Shown: piece by piece, positions 45,816 through 56,518 of the stretch
Layout: the number at the start of each line of letters is the position of its first letter
Position numbering within the stretch: position 1 is the stretch's first letter
Assembly (NCBI GenBank): GCA_026214975.1
Contig: CM047808.1
Span: forward strand, 10,380,267-10,444,266
Length of the DNA: 64,000 nt
DNA from: Gentiana macrophylla
Taxonomy: Eukaryota; Streptophyta; Magnoliopsida; Gentianales; Gentianaceae
Direction: 5' to 3'
Program-made: the position numbers and the translations under genes
The notes under the pieces: model-generated
Told to the model about the DNA's origin: nothing
What the model saw: only the letters and a program-made list of their open reading frames with translations
Database searches by the model: none

Positions 45816-46380
45816 GCTTTTAACAGTTTTAGGACCTCATGTTTTATCATTGTGTCAAAATTGACCCTTATCTTTTAAAATGACAATTTTAGGACCCATG
45901 TTTGTGTTTTTTTTTTCTCTTCAGTTTTAGGACAATTTCGAAATTTCGTCTAACTTAACGGTAAAACATGTTAAGTTGGATGGAATATTTGAAATGGGAT
46001 AATAACAGTTTTAGGACCTCATGTAGTCATGTTTAACGTTTTGGCAAAATTGACCCTCATCTTTTGAAATAACAATTTTAGGACCTTATTTTTGTGTTTT
46101 TTTTTTCAGTTTTAGGACAAATTCAAAAATTCCGTTAAACTTAACGTTAAATCTGACGGAACTTTTGAATTTGTCCTAAAACTGGAAAAAAAAACACAAA
46201 CATAAGGTCCTAAAATTGTTATTTCAAAAGATAAGGGTCAATTTTGCCAAAATATTAAAACATGAGATCCTAAAAATGTCACTTTTTAAGGGAATTTTGA
46301 CACTTTTTAGGACCTCATGTTTTAACGTTTTGACAAAATTGACCCTTATCTTTTCAAATAACAATTTAAGGACCTTATCC
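45815..46380. repeat. Foldback repeat cluster with a 275-bp hairpin
   Basis: Four copies of a roughly 140-bp unit (TTTTAGGACCTCATG ... AAAATTGACCCT ... TTTTAGGACAAATTC) occur. Copies at about 45816-45960 and 46006-46140 are direct, the one at about 46142-46280 is inverted, and a partial direct copy sits at about 46297-46380. The two middle copies form a near-perfect inverted repeat centred near 46140, with TTCCGTTAAACTTAACGTTA at the loop. Non-coding. Confidence 0.75.
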
Positions 46381-47578
46381 CAAGAATATACACCATCTTC
46401 ACAAGAACAAGGTAGCCAAAACAAAACCAGACCAAAGCTTAAACTAAAGTGCAATAATGTTCGGGGCACAGAAATATACCGAAACATAATAGTAAAGAAG
46501 GGCTGAAAGGGAAAAATGGGATAGAAAGATTGCTGTAAATGAACAGAAAAAGCAGATGGAATAAAAGGAGTAGTCATCTAGTACCATTACATTACAACAA
46601 AGGGACATGCATAATATATCCAGCCAACTATATCGTTATAGCTCATCTAGCCTACCAGTAGGCTTTCAAATAGCCACAAAAAAAGAGGTTAAGGTGTTCA
46701 TTAGTTTACTAACATGTAAAAGCTAATGAGAGCTAAAACGTTTCCGTAAGAAAACATTGGATTTGGGATTACAGTGGATGGCATTAGTCAAAACAAAAGG
46801 AACATCATGACAGCTGAGTTTTAACTTGTTCTTGTTCTTCTTGATTGAACTTTAGAGGCCACGCACAAAGGCTATCGAATTTGGCGCCGAAAGGAAGGTT
46901 TCTGGTAATGAGATAATGGTACAGTATACTACGACAGCCAAGCCGGAAAAGTTGTTTAAAAAAAAAAAGGCAGACACGGTTGCAGTCTCACATATATGCT
47001 TTTCATAAGTACAATAAATTAACATACCTTGAGCGTGGATGAGTTGTTTTTCTTCATGCTTGGCATGCAAACAGACTTGTCCATCTGAGCTACACAATGA
47101 AAATTAAGGCTATGGACGAAGCGAAGAACAAAGACAGTGTGAAACGTGTAAGGAGCACCATGTATCATGGTATTCGATCAGTAATTATTATAATTTATGC
47201 GTGAAAGAACAACGTACTGGAAAGAATTGTTTGTATGAAAAATAAGTAGAACAATAATATTCTTTTACAAAAGATGGCCACACGGTAACTATTACTCGAT
47301 CTGTAAGCACTTTGCCTTACATCCATAAACCATGCAGAAGAAAAGGGCAAAACTACAAACAGAAAACCTGAGAAACTGTTATGTAACCACATTCGCAGAA
47401 GGTTTTATTGGTATCAGCAGATGGCAAGGTTTTTTAGGAAAGGCAGTCATGTGTTGCGCAACAGCTAGCCTAAAAGGAAAGTGCTTTAATAAACCTAAAC
47501 ATAGACACCAAACAACGTTTGTATTTGGCATTCAGCCTATACCCACTGGGTGCGGCCACCCCCATGATTTTGTTTTAA

Positions 47579-47653
<75 letters not shown>

Positions 47654-47863
47654 TTTAGTTTGTGTGAAGAATATATTTTTGCTAGGTATATGCGGTATTA
47701 TGGTCCGCCACCAGGGATATCATTTTCTGGATCCCCTAATGGTATTCGGTACATGTATCTGTGTTTTGTTAATTACAAAACACCTTCACAATGACGTGCA
47801 AATCTACTACCCAATAAATGTCAACAGAAACATGTAAAAGCGCAAAAAATGCAACTGGAAAAA
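46381..47863. other. Intergenic, no gene recognised
   Basis: Small frames on both strands only. Includes a (TA)n microsatellite at 47580-47648. It could be downstream exons, introns or UTR of the unrecognised minus-strand frame at 47864-48412, but nothing confirms that. Confidence 0.35.
47580..47648. repeat. (TA)n microsatellite
   Basis: About 68 bp of TA repeat. Confidence 0.95.
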
Positions 47864-48412
47864 CTAACTTTGTAAATGAAGGAAGAAAGTATCTTTAGGC
47901 CAGGAGTAAATGTAGTTTGTCCGAAATGTCCCGTAGAAGAACAGTGCACAGTAAATGTTTGGTGAATGCAAGCATGCAGAAAAAGAATGTAGATCGGTAA
48001 TTTTATTGGACGTGCTGCATAAACATTCAATCAGTGTGTAAATAGAAAAGGCAAGTGAAATAGCCACAATGGTTTCAAATGGAATAGTGTGCCTGAGGTC
48101 AACAGTAAATCTGACAACAGGTAATAAAGGGTAATTACTTACCTGATAGACAATCCAAAGCACAGATGAACAACCAAGCCTCAGCATGAAACCAACAGAC
48201 AAAACGGTGGTAGCACAGTTCCAGATGGCCAATAAACGACCGGAAGGACAGAGGGTGATCAGATCACGTGTACTTTCAAGGGTCAAAGTATATAAAGCAC
48301 CTGATTCAGTGACAGGATGAACATCCATTTTAACAGAAAGTATATAAAGCACCTGATTCAGTGACAGGATGAACATCCATTTTAACGGATAATGACACGT
48401 TCTGGTCGCCAA
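47864..48412 (-). other. Unrecognised 182-codon frame, possible exon
   Basis: An open minus-strand frame that I cannot assign. The part LESTRDLITLCPSGRLLAIWNC is more protein-like than its surroundings and ends at a plausible donor (CAG/GTAAGTAATTAC near 48144), so an exon of about 48145-48412 is conceivable. The N-terminal third is distorted by a 52-bp tandem duplication (48285-48386) that is not a multiple of three and therefore shifts frame within it. Hydrophobic stretches downstream of the donor may be intron. No function can be claimed. Confidence 0.3.
48285..48386. repeat. 52-bp tandem duplication
   Basis: Two head-to-tail units of AAAGTATATAAAGCACCTGA ... CCATTTTAAC, almost identical, at 48285-48336 and 48337-48386. 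Confidence 0.9.
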
Positions 48413-50520
48413 TTGCTGCCATGGTAGCAGTATGTTCCAGTCACCAATTGCTTCCTTGACAAGGTCGCTGAGTTGGAGATCGAAAAACTAGACGAAGAAC
48501 CTCTCGCGCATAACGTCCATTTTTATCTATTGGACATGTACACCTCTGCTAAGTATAACCTGTTGAAAGGAGAATTAAAAAACAAAGGATGGGCCGATAC
48601 TTGCACAATATTGACATAATAGGCCTCAACTAGCTGGACCAAATTCCAATTTCACTCTTTAAAGTGGGCTACACAATTTCACAACTCCTTCCAGCAAACC
48701 ATCAAATATATTCATCTTCATGCAGCCAAAAGCAGCCTTGTGTTACCTTATTACAAGTCCTAGAGTCTAGGTGTTTAATATCCCGTGGAAGGGATAGGGA
48801 ATGCCCATTCCAACCTTTTCGACTTCTGTGCACACAGGGAAAGCAAAGCTGAATGTGTTTTAAGGAAGTTAGAAATAAAAACTATGAATTAGAATCATCA
48901 ATCACAACAATCAGTGAAAAAGTAATAATAAGCAAAAGACGACACAAAACGCCTCAGACATGAAATCATAACTTAGCTGCCTCTCAAATTTACAAGAGAC
49001 GGTGTTTACAACATAAAACATAACACATTGTTTCTGGCTACATTACCTCCTGGGATTATTACTGATACGAATAACAGGTCAATCCTCTGAATCAGCAACT
49101 ATGCAGGATGCAGCCTGTGTGACCCCTTTCATAATCTGTAATGTCACATAATTAGCAATTTATTGAAGATCTTTAATACGGCTAAACAAATGGCGAATAA
49201 TTTGGACATGTCATATCCAATGTTTACCAGCAAACGAACAGTGCTCACACCCTCAGTGTCTCCCACGATACTTACAGGCAATTTGATGCCCATAACAATA
49301 AAATAAACAATAAGAAGTAAAGGCAAAAAAAAAAAAAAAAAACAACAACAACAACAGTAAGTAAAGGCACCTAGCACAATGTTAATGTTGAATTCTGGAA
49401 TAAACTCTCATTGACCTAAATATCAACGAAACCCGATCACCTTCTTGCCACCGTGCAGCATCTATAAGTACTACAGTCAACAAAAAACATACTACAGCAA
49501 CATTAAAAGCTTACTACTTCTAAGCAGCATACTATGTCAACACATTTAAAACTATTACAATCAAAGCAGGAAACAAAACAAATGCACCAACGGGACCAAC
49601 CACAAAATCAAAACAATTTGAAGTAAATGGCATTAAAACTAATTCTTACACACCAACAAATAAAACCGGCGCAATCAAAAGTCATATTTAAAAAGTCGAT
49701 CTGGAAAGTATGGACTTCCACAAACACCTGGCAGTCGTGAAACACAAACAACGATGACCAAGCCAAATCCAACAACAATATGATCGAATCTGCACAAGTA
49801 ATTTGCATGCTATAAGTAGAAAAAGACGAATTACTAGGACAGGTCGAGACTTTCAATATAAAAAAAAGGAAGTTGAAAGAAATTACCTACTCGGCATTTG
49901 AATTACCCGGAGGTCCAGTCACTTTTTTTTGGAAGAAATGAGAGCGGAGAGAGGTTATACTGTTGAAACGAAATGTTGTAGATGTAAAGTAAGTAAATTT
50001 GGTGGGAGCATTTCAACCCCATTACCCCACCCACTAAGTATGTATCCTTCGAGAGGAAGAGAAACACCATCCGGCTAAGCATTCACATCAGAATTCTCTT
50101 AAACAGTTTCTCTATTTCACGACTCAAACATCATCTTTTTTTTATTTTGAAGAATTTCTATTATAATATATAACATCATGTGAAAAGCCATAACAAAATG
50201 AATCTTCAAAAGGAAGTGGTGCTTCCAATCGCAAACAAAGGAGTTTTCGTGTCCTTAACACCTCGAAAGACACGCCGCTACAGGTGAATCAAGTGCTCTT
50301 ATTCCTATATACTTTTAGGATGGTAGGAATATTGGAGATTCCACGTATACCTTATCAATTAAATCAACTATCTAACAAGCAGTACAAAATTCCTATAAAA
50401 ACAGTACAAAGCAATAAATAGAGAAATGTTCTCTCTCAAATTTAACCCTGAAATGCTTGACTCTTTAGATTGTATATAACACTGTGTAAGAAACAATATT
50501 AAATGATTCTTTAAAATGCA
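48413..50520. other. Intergenic, contains a piece of the F-box duplication block
   Basis: No gene recognised. About 49035-49175 resembles 32076-32212 of block A, so this is probably the left end of block C, now separated from 57770 by the nested copia insertions. There is an A run at about 49328-49341. The remainder is AT-rich with short frames. Confidence 0.45.
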
Positions 50521-50528
50521 GTCAATAA

Positions 50529-51092
50529 ATGAACGTAATTACAATTGAACTTCCAAACCAACTGATACCTGCAGTTCCACAGCCTAATCACCCAAAATAT
50601 GCTCTTCTTGTTTCCGAGTCTCCTGAAATACCACGAGGGCCAAAAACAGTTAAGGAAGCTCTTCGTCACCCTGGCTGGAAGGCAGCCATGGGAGAAGAAC
50701 TTACTGCCCTTCATCACAATAACACTTGGCAGCTCGTCCCATATTCGGAAAAAATGCATGTAATTGGCTCAAAGTAGGTGGTTAAAACTAAACTTAAACC
50801 AGATGGGTCATTGGACAGATTAAAAGCACAACTTGTCGTAAAAGGGTATAATCGAACTGATGGGATAATTATTTGGAATCAAATTCTCCTGTGATTAAAT
50901 CAGGTACAATCCGGCTTGTCATTGTTGTTGCATTAATGCATCATTGGCCTATACGCCAATTAGATGTCAAAAATGCACTTTTACATGGCTACGTTAATGA
51001 GGATATTTACATGGCTCAACCTCCAGGTATGATGAACACTCAATTTCCCACTCATGTCTGCAAGCTCAATAAAGCGTTGTATGGTTTAAAAC
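50529..51092 (+). pseudogene. Older copia pol fragment, left part (host of the young element)
   Basis: Reads RGPKTVKEALRHPGWKAAMG, NNTWQLVPYSEKMHVIGSK, a stop, then RLKAQLVVKGYN, RQLDVKNALLHGYVNEDIYM and CKLNKALYGLK: the N-terminal half of copia reverse transcriptase. It is cut at 51092 by the young element and resumes at 56519. Several stops and shifts. No LTRs for it were found. Confidence 0.8.
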
Positions 51093-51292
51093 TGTTGAAG
51101 TAATAAGCGTGTGTGTGTTTTAGTATTGTGGGCTGCCGTAATAGGTTATTGGGCCATGTGTGTGGTCGTAGGGTTTTGTGTCTTATGCAACAAGTTATTA
51201 TTGTAGTCGTGTTTGCTATATATATCAATAAAGTCGAAGGGAGGGATATCGATTGTATATCCCGTATTTCTTTACCATGCTTTTCTCTAACA
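51093..51292 (+). repeat. 5' LTR of the young copia element
   Basis: 200 bp, TGTTGAAG...CTCTAACA. Contains a TATATATATCAATAAAG stretch, a plausible polyadenylation signal, at about 51219-51234. Identical to 56314-56513. Confidence 0.95.
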
Positions 51293-51305
51293 TGGTATCG
51301 TGGCC
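51293..51305 (+). other. Primer-binding site of the young copia element
   Basis: TGGTATCGTGGCC begins directly after the 5' LTR. It matches the TGGTATCAGAGC class complementary to initiator tRNA-Met, with changes at its 3' side. A second such site, TGGTAGCAGAGCC, stands at 51648-51660. Confidence 0.7.
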
Positions 51306-51660
51306 AGGATGGTCACGCGATCGAACCCTGGTTGAAACATTATTTAAAAAAAAAAATTGTGCAAGTGTTGGGAGACGCTTCACACTGGAGAAAAGTGTTG
51401 GGACAGATTGCCCACACTCTTGAATGAAAATTGTGCAAGTGTTGGATGATTGCCAACACTTGAGTGGGTGTGTTGCGACAGATTGCCCACACTCTTGAAT
51501 GAAAATTGTGCAAGTGTTGAATGATTGCCAACACTTGAGGGGGTGTTGGGACAGTTGTCCACACTCTTAAATGTATAAGAAATAAAAGTTGCGCCTTTAC
51601 TAACACCAATTGGTTTTAGTATAACGGTAAGCGCTTGATTCTTAATATGGTAGCAGAGCC
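51306..51660 (+). mobile_element. TRIM-derived leader, with internal LTR and second primer-binding site, inside the young copia element
   Basis: After the first primer-binding site come about 240 bp resembling the inside of the TRIM at 42597-42894 (ATCGAACCCTGG, TTGTGCAAGTGTTGG). A 60-70-bp unit containing GTGTTGGGACAGATTGCCCA and ATTGTGCAAGTGTTG is repeated about three times. A polypurine-type ACTTGAGGGGGTG at about 51533-51545 follows. Then comes a TRIM-LTR-like segment, about 51545-51646, with CCAATTGGTTTTAGTA and ACGGTAAGCGCTTGATTC. It is followed at 51648-51660 by TGGTAGCAGAGCC, again a primer-binding site, and then gag. The order is LTR-A, site, TRIM interior, LTR-B, site, gag. Confidence 0.7.
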
Positions 51661-51748
51661 AAAATCATCTCAACTTTCTTCCTTCGACTTTTACCTTAAA
51701 AAAATAAAAATAAAAAAAAAAAAAAAACCTACGGCACCATGTCACCCG

Positions 51749-52690
51749 GTGGCGCTATGGTGGAAAAGAAATCAAACCCTTATCGGAAGTATCTTCTCTT
51801 CCTCTCAGATCGCCGCCGACCATCACATCTCAAGTTGAATGGCGAAACTACACTTTATGGTCCAGTCGGTCGAAATCTACTTGACCGGACGTCTTATGGA
51901 TCATCACCTTCTACAGGACAAAGCCGAGAAGGAGGATCCAAGAGGCTGCGATTGGCGACAGGATGATGCGCAGATCATGTCACTCATGCTCAACAAGATT
52001 GAGGAAAAAAATTGGTTCGGCGTTGTTATATCCGAAAGCACCAAGGACATGTGGACACGCTTTAAAGCAAATGTATTCTCGTTCGATAATGTGTCACGCG
52101 CGTTTACGATGTGTGTAAACAATACTTTCGATTGGAACAAGGTGCTAAGAATTTGGAGGAATATTATTCCCGTGTCATGAAAGCGTCACGAAGAGAGAAA
52201 CTTGTATCAACCATTGATACCGATGTCACACGCGTGAGCAAAGAACGCTACCGATATGGATGCAATTGCGTTTCTATCAGGCCTCCGATCCGAGTTTGAA
52301 CCGATTAGAGCCCAAATTCAGGGGACACAACCGCCATCCCCGCCGTAAATTTTTTCACGACTTCAGAGAGCACAAATTGATACACGGAACACACGGAAAA
52401 CGAGCATTATGCGAGAAAGTGTGGAGGAAAAATCTGCAATGGTGGCCTCATCTGTTGGGGCGGTACACGTGGTGGACGAGGTGGAAGGAATTCTCGTGGT
52501 GTCCGGGGTGGCGCCAGAGGAGGACGAAATGGTCGAGATCCATGAGATGTGATTATTGTGGGAGAACAAATCACACAATGGCAAGTTGTTGGGACCTCCA
52601 CGGAAACCCACGGATATGGCCAACCAGGTATAGGAATCCGCCACACCACATCCACAACCGAAAAATGAAGAAACAAAAGTCGCTCCAACT
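51749..52690 (+). pseudogene. Gag of the young copia element, frame-broken
   Basis: Gag forms the retrotransposon particle. Pieces in different frames include KLNGETTLYGPV and WEIYLTGRLMDHHL-type sequence, then AFTMCVNNTF and LEEYYSRV, followed by a CCHC zinc knuckle, CDYCGRTNHTMASC (about 52547-52588). At least three frame changes occur over about 900 bp, so no full product can be made. Confidence 0.75.
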
Positions 52691-52694
52691 TTGA

Positions 52695-53258
52695 GTGCCG
52701 GGTTTAGCACAATCGGGTAATGCATCCTCCACTTGCTTAATGACCTCTAAGAAGAGTAAGTGGATTCTTGATTCGAGGGCCACGGAACACATGACTAGTT
52801 CGGTTAATTCCCTTACTAATTATCATACCGTTGATTCGAAAAGTGTGACGTTGGCTAACGGATCTTTAGTCAATGTCGTCGGAGTTGGTACAACTAGTTT
52901 GAACACAGACATTGACCTTCCGTCCACTTTACATATACCACAATTTCCTTTCACTTTATTATCTATTAGTAAACTTACACGTGATCTCAATTGTTCTCGT
53001 GACTTTTTCCCAAATAATTGTGTTTTGCAGGATCTCAAGACGGGAGGAGGATTGGTACGGGTCATGAAGATAGAGGCCTTTACCACTTTCTCAAGATAAT
53101 TTAAGTTTTATTGCTCTTAACGCCACCACCGAGTCAATAAAGTGGCATTGCCGCTTTAGGTCACCCTCCTTTAAATATTTTAAAGCGAAGAAGTTGATGG
53201 TCTTGGGAGTATAGATAATTTACCTTGTGAATCGTGTCGACTTGGTAAACACAAAAGA
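52695..53258 (+). pseudogene. Protease and pre-integrase region of the young copia element
   Basis: Frame 52695-53099 reads KSKWILDSRATEHMTSS, the aspartic protease site. The catalytic triplet is normally Asp-Ser-Gly or Asp-Thr-Gly; here it is Asp-Ser-Arg, which should inactivate it. LPSTLHIPQFPFTLLSISKL follows. The pre-integrase finger (WHCR ... [11 protein letters not shown]) is split by a frame change near 53160. Confidence 0.78.
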
Positions 53259-54799
53259 GTGTCGTTTAAAAATAGTGATCATCGCCGGTCTAGTCCATTT
53301 GAGTTGATTCATTCTGATGTATGGGGTCCATACCATATTGTTTCAAATAAATTCAAGTATTTTGTGACATTTGTTGATGATAAATCTCGTATGACTTGGC
53401 TTTATCTTATGAAATCCAGAATAGAAGTAATCAAATGTTTTCACCTTTTCCATCAAGAAATTAAGACTCAGTTCAATTCCCAAATTCGTGTGGTCCGTTC
53501 AGATAATGCCAAAGAATATAAGATCCAGTTCACTCAGTATTTGTCCGAGAATGGTATCATTCATCAATCTTCTTGTAATTACACTCCGCAACAAAATGGA
53601 GTGGCGGAAAGAAAGAACCGTCACCTCATTGATGTTGCTCGTACTTTGATGATCGGGATGAATGTTCCCAAACGTTTTTTGGGTGATGCTGTCCTCACCT
53701 CTTGTCACTTAATTAACAGAATGCCTACCAAAAATCTTGCGGGGGAATCTCCCTTCTCCATTCTCTTTCCCTCCGAGTCTCCTTTCCCATTAACACCTAG
53801 AATCTTTGGGTGCATATGCTACGTTCATAACTTGGGACCCGGGTTTGATAAGTTTGACCCTCGGGCAACCAAGTGCATCTTCTTGGGTTATTCACGCACA
53901 CAAAAAGGGTATAGGTGTTATAGTCCAAAACTTCAACGGTATTTTACGTTTCCGGATGTAACCTTTGATGAGTCAACCCCGTTTTACTCTTCTCTTTCGG
54001 ACATGGAGTTCTTTAATCCTATCGATGATCACAGTCATGAGTCCAGTCCCTTACCCTTACCCGAGATTGACCTCCTTGATAGTGACCTTGAACGGCCTCC
54101 CGAACCCAACCAACCAACAGAGCAAGATTTGAGTACCAAGGATCTTACGAGTGGACCGTTGTCACCTTTCCTCTTGCCTTTCAACGGCGGCGTAAGTTCG
54201 ATGCGATTGATGGTGTGCCGTCCTCCTCCTCCTCTCTCGGGATCCGGATCACCTGCTCCACCATCGCTTACTCCATCCGAGAGCCCTCCTATTGCTCTTG
54301 GAAAGGTACCGGACTGTGTTACTAAGCATCCATTAAGTAACTTTGTCTCTACTGCCCGTTTGACACCATCATATTCATGTTTTTTGACACATATATCTAG
54401 TGTTTCGATTCCTAAGTCTTTGCAGGATGCATTATCTGATGATGGGTGGCGTGTGGCTATGGAGGCAGAAATGGAAGCATTGGAAGAAAATGGTACATGG
54501 GAGCTTGTCCCTCCTCCGGCTGGTCAGAAGATAGTGGGGTGCCGTTGGGTGTACACGATTAAATTCAAACCCGACGGCACCATTGAACGCCTTAAGGCCC
54601 GGTTGGTAGCTAAAGGCTATACTCAAACTTATGGGGTGGATTACGAAGAAACGTTCTCTCCAGTCGCTAAAATGCCTACTATACGCATTCTTATTTCTCT
54701 TGTTGTTACTAATGGTTGGGCCTTATACCAGTTGGACGTAAAAAATGCATTCTTGCATGGTGATTTGCAGGAGGAAGTTTACATGGAGCAACCCCCGGG
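53259..54799 (+). pseudogene. Integrase and N-terminal reverse transcriptase of the young copia element
   Basis: The longest surviving frame of the element, about 513 codons up to the insertion. The integrase core has its three acidic residues in context: [22 protein letters not shown] and [17 protein letters not shown]. The C-terminal part has [13 protein letters not shown] and [18 protein letters not shown], then a proline-rich linker. The reverse-transcriptase start follows with [40 protein letters not shown] and [20 protein letters not shown]. The frame ends in the inserted element at 54800. Integrase alone looks intact, but no processed polyprotein is likely. Confidence 0.88.
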
Positions 54800-55149
54800 C
54801 TCCGTTTGGTTTCGGACTGACTGGATCCATTTGGATCCAAGAAAGAGAAAGAATTATAAAATATAGTGAAGTAATGATGATAAAGTTGAAAAGTTGTATT
54901 GAAATTTGTGTAGTTAAAGTAATGATTGTTGATTTGAAATATTATATTGAAAAAGTAATGGTTAAATAGTGTAATGAGTGTATAAAGTGATGGATTAATA
55001 TTATTTTATTTGTTGATGTTGATTGATTGATGAAAGAATTTATAATAAAATAATAGAATTAATAAAATAATAATAAATAAGTTAGTGGGGTGAATAAAAT
55101 ATTGGTTTGGGATCCAAATGGATCAACCTAGTCCCAAACCAAACAAGGG
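54800..55149. mobile_element. MITE-like insertion in the reverse-transcriptase gene
   Basis: A 350-bp AT-rich non-coding segment lies between two CCCGGG hexamers (54794-54799 and 55150-55155). Its ends are inverted copies over about 40 bp: the left carries GTTTGGTTTCGGACT and GGATCCATTTGGATCC; the right, in reverse complement, carries GTTTGGTTTGGGACT and TGATCCATTTGGATCC. The reading frames before and after are compatible once the insert and one hexamer are disregarded, which supports the hexamer as the target duplication. The superfamily is not clear. Confidence 0.72.
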
Positions 55150-55155
55150 CCCGGG

Positions 55156-56277
55156 GTTTGTTGCTCAGGGGGAGAGTGGCTTGGTTTGTCGATTGAAGAA
55201 GGCGTTGTACGGCCTCAAACAGTCACAACGAGCATGGTTTGGCAAGTTTACTGAAGTGGTTAAGCAGTTTGGATTGCAACAGTGCCGCACAGATTATTCT
55301 GTCTTTTATGCCAACTCTGTATCTGGGACTATTTTCCTTATTGTCTATGTGGATGATATCGTGATTACAGGAAGTGACCAAACAGGTATTGCACGACTCA
55401 AGGAGTTTCTTGGAAAAAGGTTTCGGACTAAAGATCTTGGTACCTTACGTTACTTTCTTGGGATAGAGGTCGCCAGGTCAAGGCAGGGGCTCGTTATGTG
55501 TCAGAGGAAATATGTGCTTGACTTGTTGCAAGAAGCTGGATTATTAGGTGGAAGACCGGTAAATACACCGATGGATCCAAATCAAAAAATGTTGAAAGAC
55601 GAAGGAGAGCTTCTCGAATTCCCTGGCAAGTATAGGCGGTTGGTTGGCAAACTCAATTATCTCACTATTACACGACCGGATATTTCATATTCAGTGAGTG
55701 TATTAAGTCGCTTTTGGAGGCCCCACGGAAACCGCATTGGGATGCAAAGATTGCGGGTTTTACACTACTTAAAGCAAGCTCCGTGCCTAGGGATCATCTA
55801 TAGGCCAAATGGTCACCTTCGGGTTGAAGGTTTCACGGATCTGATCGGGCCGGATCACCTTCGAGATAGGAGGTCAACCACCGTTATTATTATGCGTTCT
55901 TTGGAGGCAATTTAGTGTCGTGGAAGAGTAAGAAGCGATCGATGTAGTGGCAAGATCAAGTCTTTGAGGCCGAGTATCGAGCTATGGCTCTTGCATCTTT
56001 GTGTGAGTTGACTTGGATACGGCATTTTCTAGAGGAGATTGGGATGCCGGTTAGTGAACCTGTACCTCTGTATTGTGACAATCAGGCTGCGCTATATATT
56101 GCCACCAACCCGGTGTTTCATGAGAGAACGAAGCACATTGAAATAGATTGTCACTTTGTGCGTGACAAGTTATTGGCACAGGAAATTTGCACTCCGTTTG
56201 TTCGAGCACAGAGATCAAGCGGCGACGCCCTCACTAAAGTCGTATTTGGTCGTCGATGTTTATTTGTTCCAAGTTAG
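55156..56277 (+). pseudogene. Reverse transcriptase (C-terminal) and RNase H of the young copia element
   Basis: Frame 55118-55915 carries CRLKKALYGLKQSQRAWFGK, FLIVYVDDIVITGSDQ with an intact YVDD, DLGTLRYFLGIEVARS and LVGKLNYLTITRPDISYSVS. RNase H starts as VEGFTDLIGPD, then the frame breaks near 55850-55980. It resumes at 55984 with LYCDNQAALYIATNPVFHER and TKHIEIDCHFVRDKL. The normal end (about 56277) is followed within about 25 bases by the polypurine tract. Confidence 0.85.
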
Positions 56278-56298
56278 GCATGTATGATATACACGCTC

Positions 56299-56313
56299 CA
56301 ACTTGAGGGGGAG
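56299..56313 (+). other. Polypurine tract of the young copia element
   Basis: ACTTGAGGGGGAG immediately precedes the 3' LTR; it serves as the second-strand primer in LTR elements. Confidence 0.8.
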
Positions 56314-56513
56314 TGTTGAAGTAATAAGCGTGTGTGTGTTTTAGTATTGTGGGCTGCCGTAATAGGTTATTGGGCCATGTGTGTGGTCGTAGGGTTTTGT
56401 GTCTTATGCAACAAGTTATTATTGTAGTCGTGTTTGCTATATATATCAATAAAGTCGAAGGGAGGGATATCGATTGTATATCCCGTATTTCTTTACCATG
56501 CTTTTCTCTAACA
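56314..56513 (+). repeat. 3' LTR of the young copia element
   Basis: 200 bp, read as identical to 51093-51292. Confidence 0.95.
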
Positions 56514-56518
56514 AAAAC

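Larger units (their letters stand above)
51093..56513 (+). mobile_element. Young Ty1/copia LTR retrotransposon, 5.4 kb, nested, coding region disrupted
   Basis: Two 200-bp LTRs (51093-51292 and 56314-56513), which I read as identical base for base, bound the element. Both start TGTTGAAG and end CTCTAACA. The 5-mer AAAAC at 51088-51092 and 56514-56518 is the target duplication. A tRNA-Met-type primer-binding site follows the 5' LTR and a G-rich tract precedes the 3' LTR. Gene order gag, protease, integrase, reverse transcriptase, RNase H is copia. It sits inside an older copia reverse-transcriptase sequence. Identical LTRs imply a very recent insertion, yet gag and pol carry frameshifts, an altered protease site and a 350-bp insertion. 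It must have been mobilised in trans, been damaged after insertion, or contain assembly errors. Confidence 0.93.

Noticed and set aside
46224..46577. Overlapping frames of about 100 codons on both strands
   Set aside because: They read through the foldback repeat, which is why both strands look alike.
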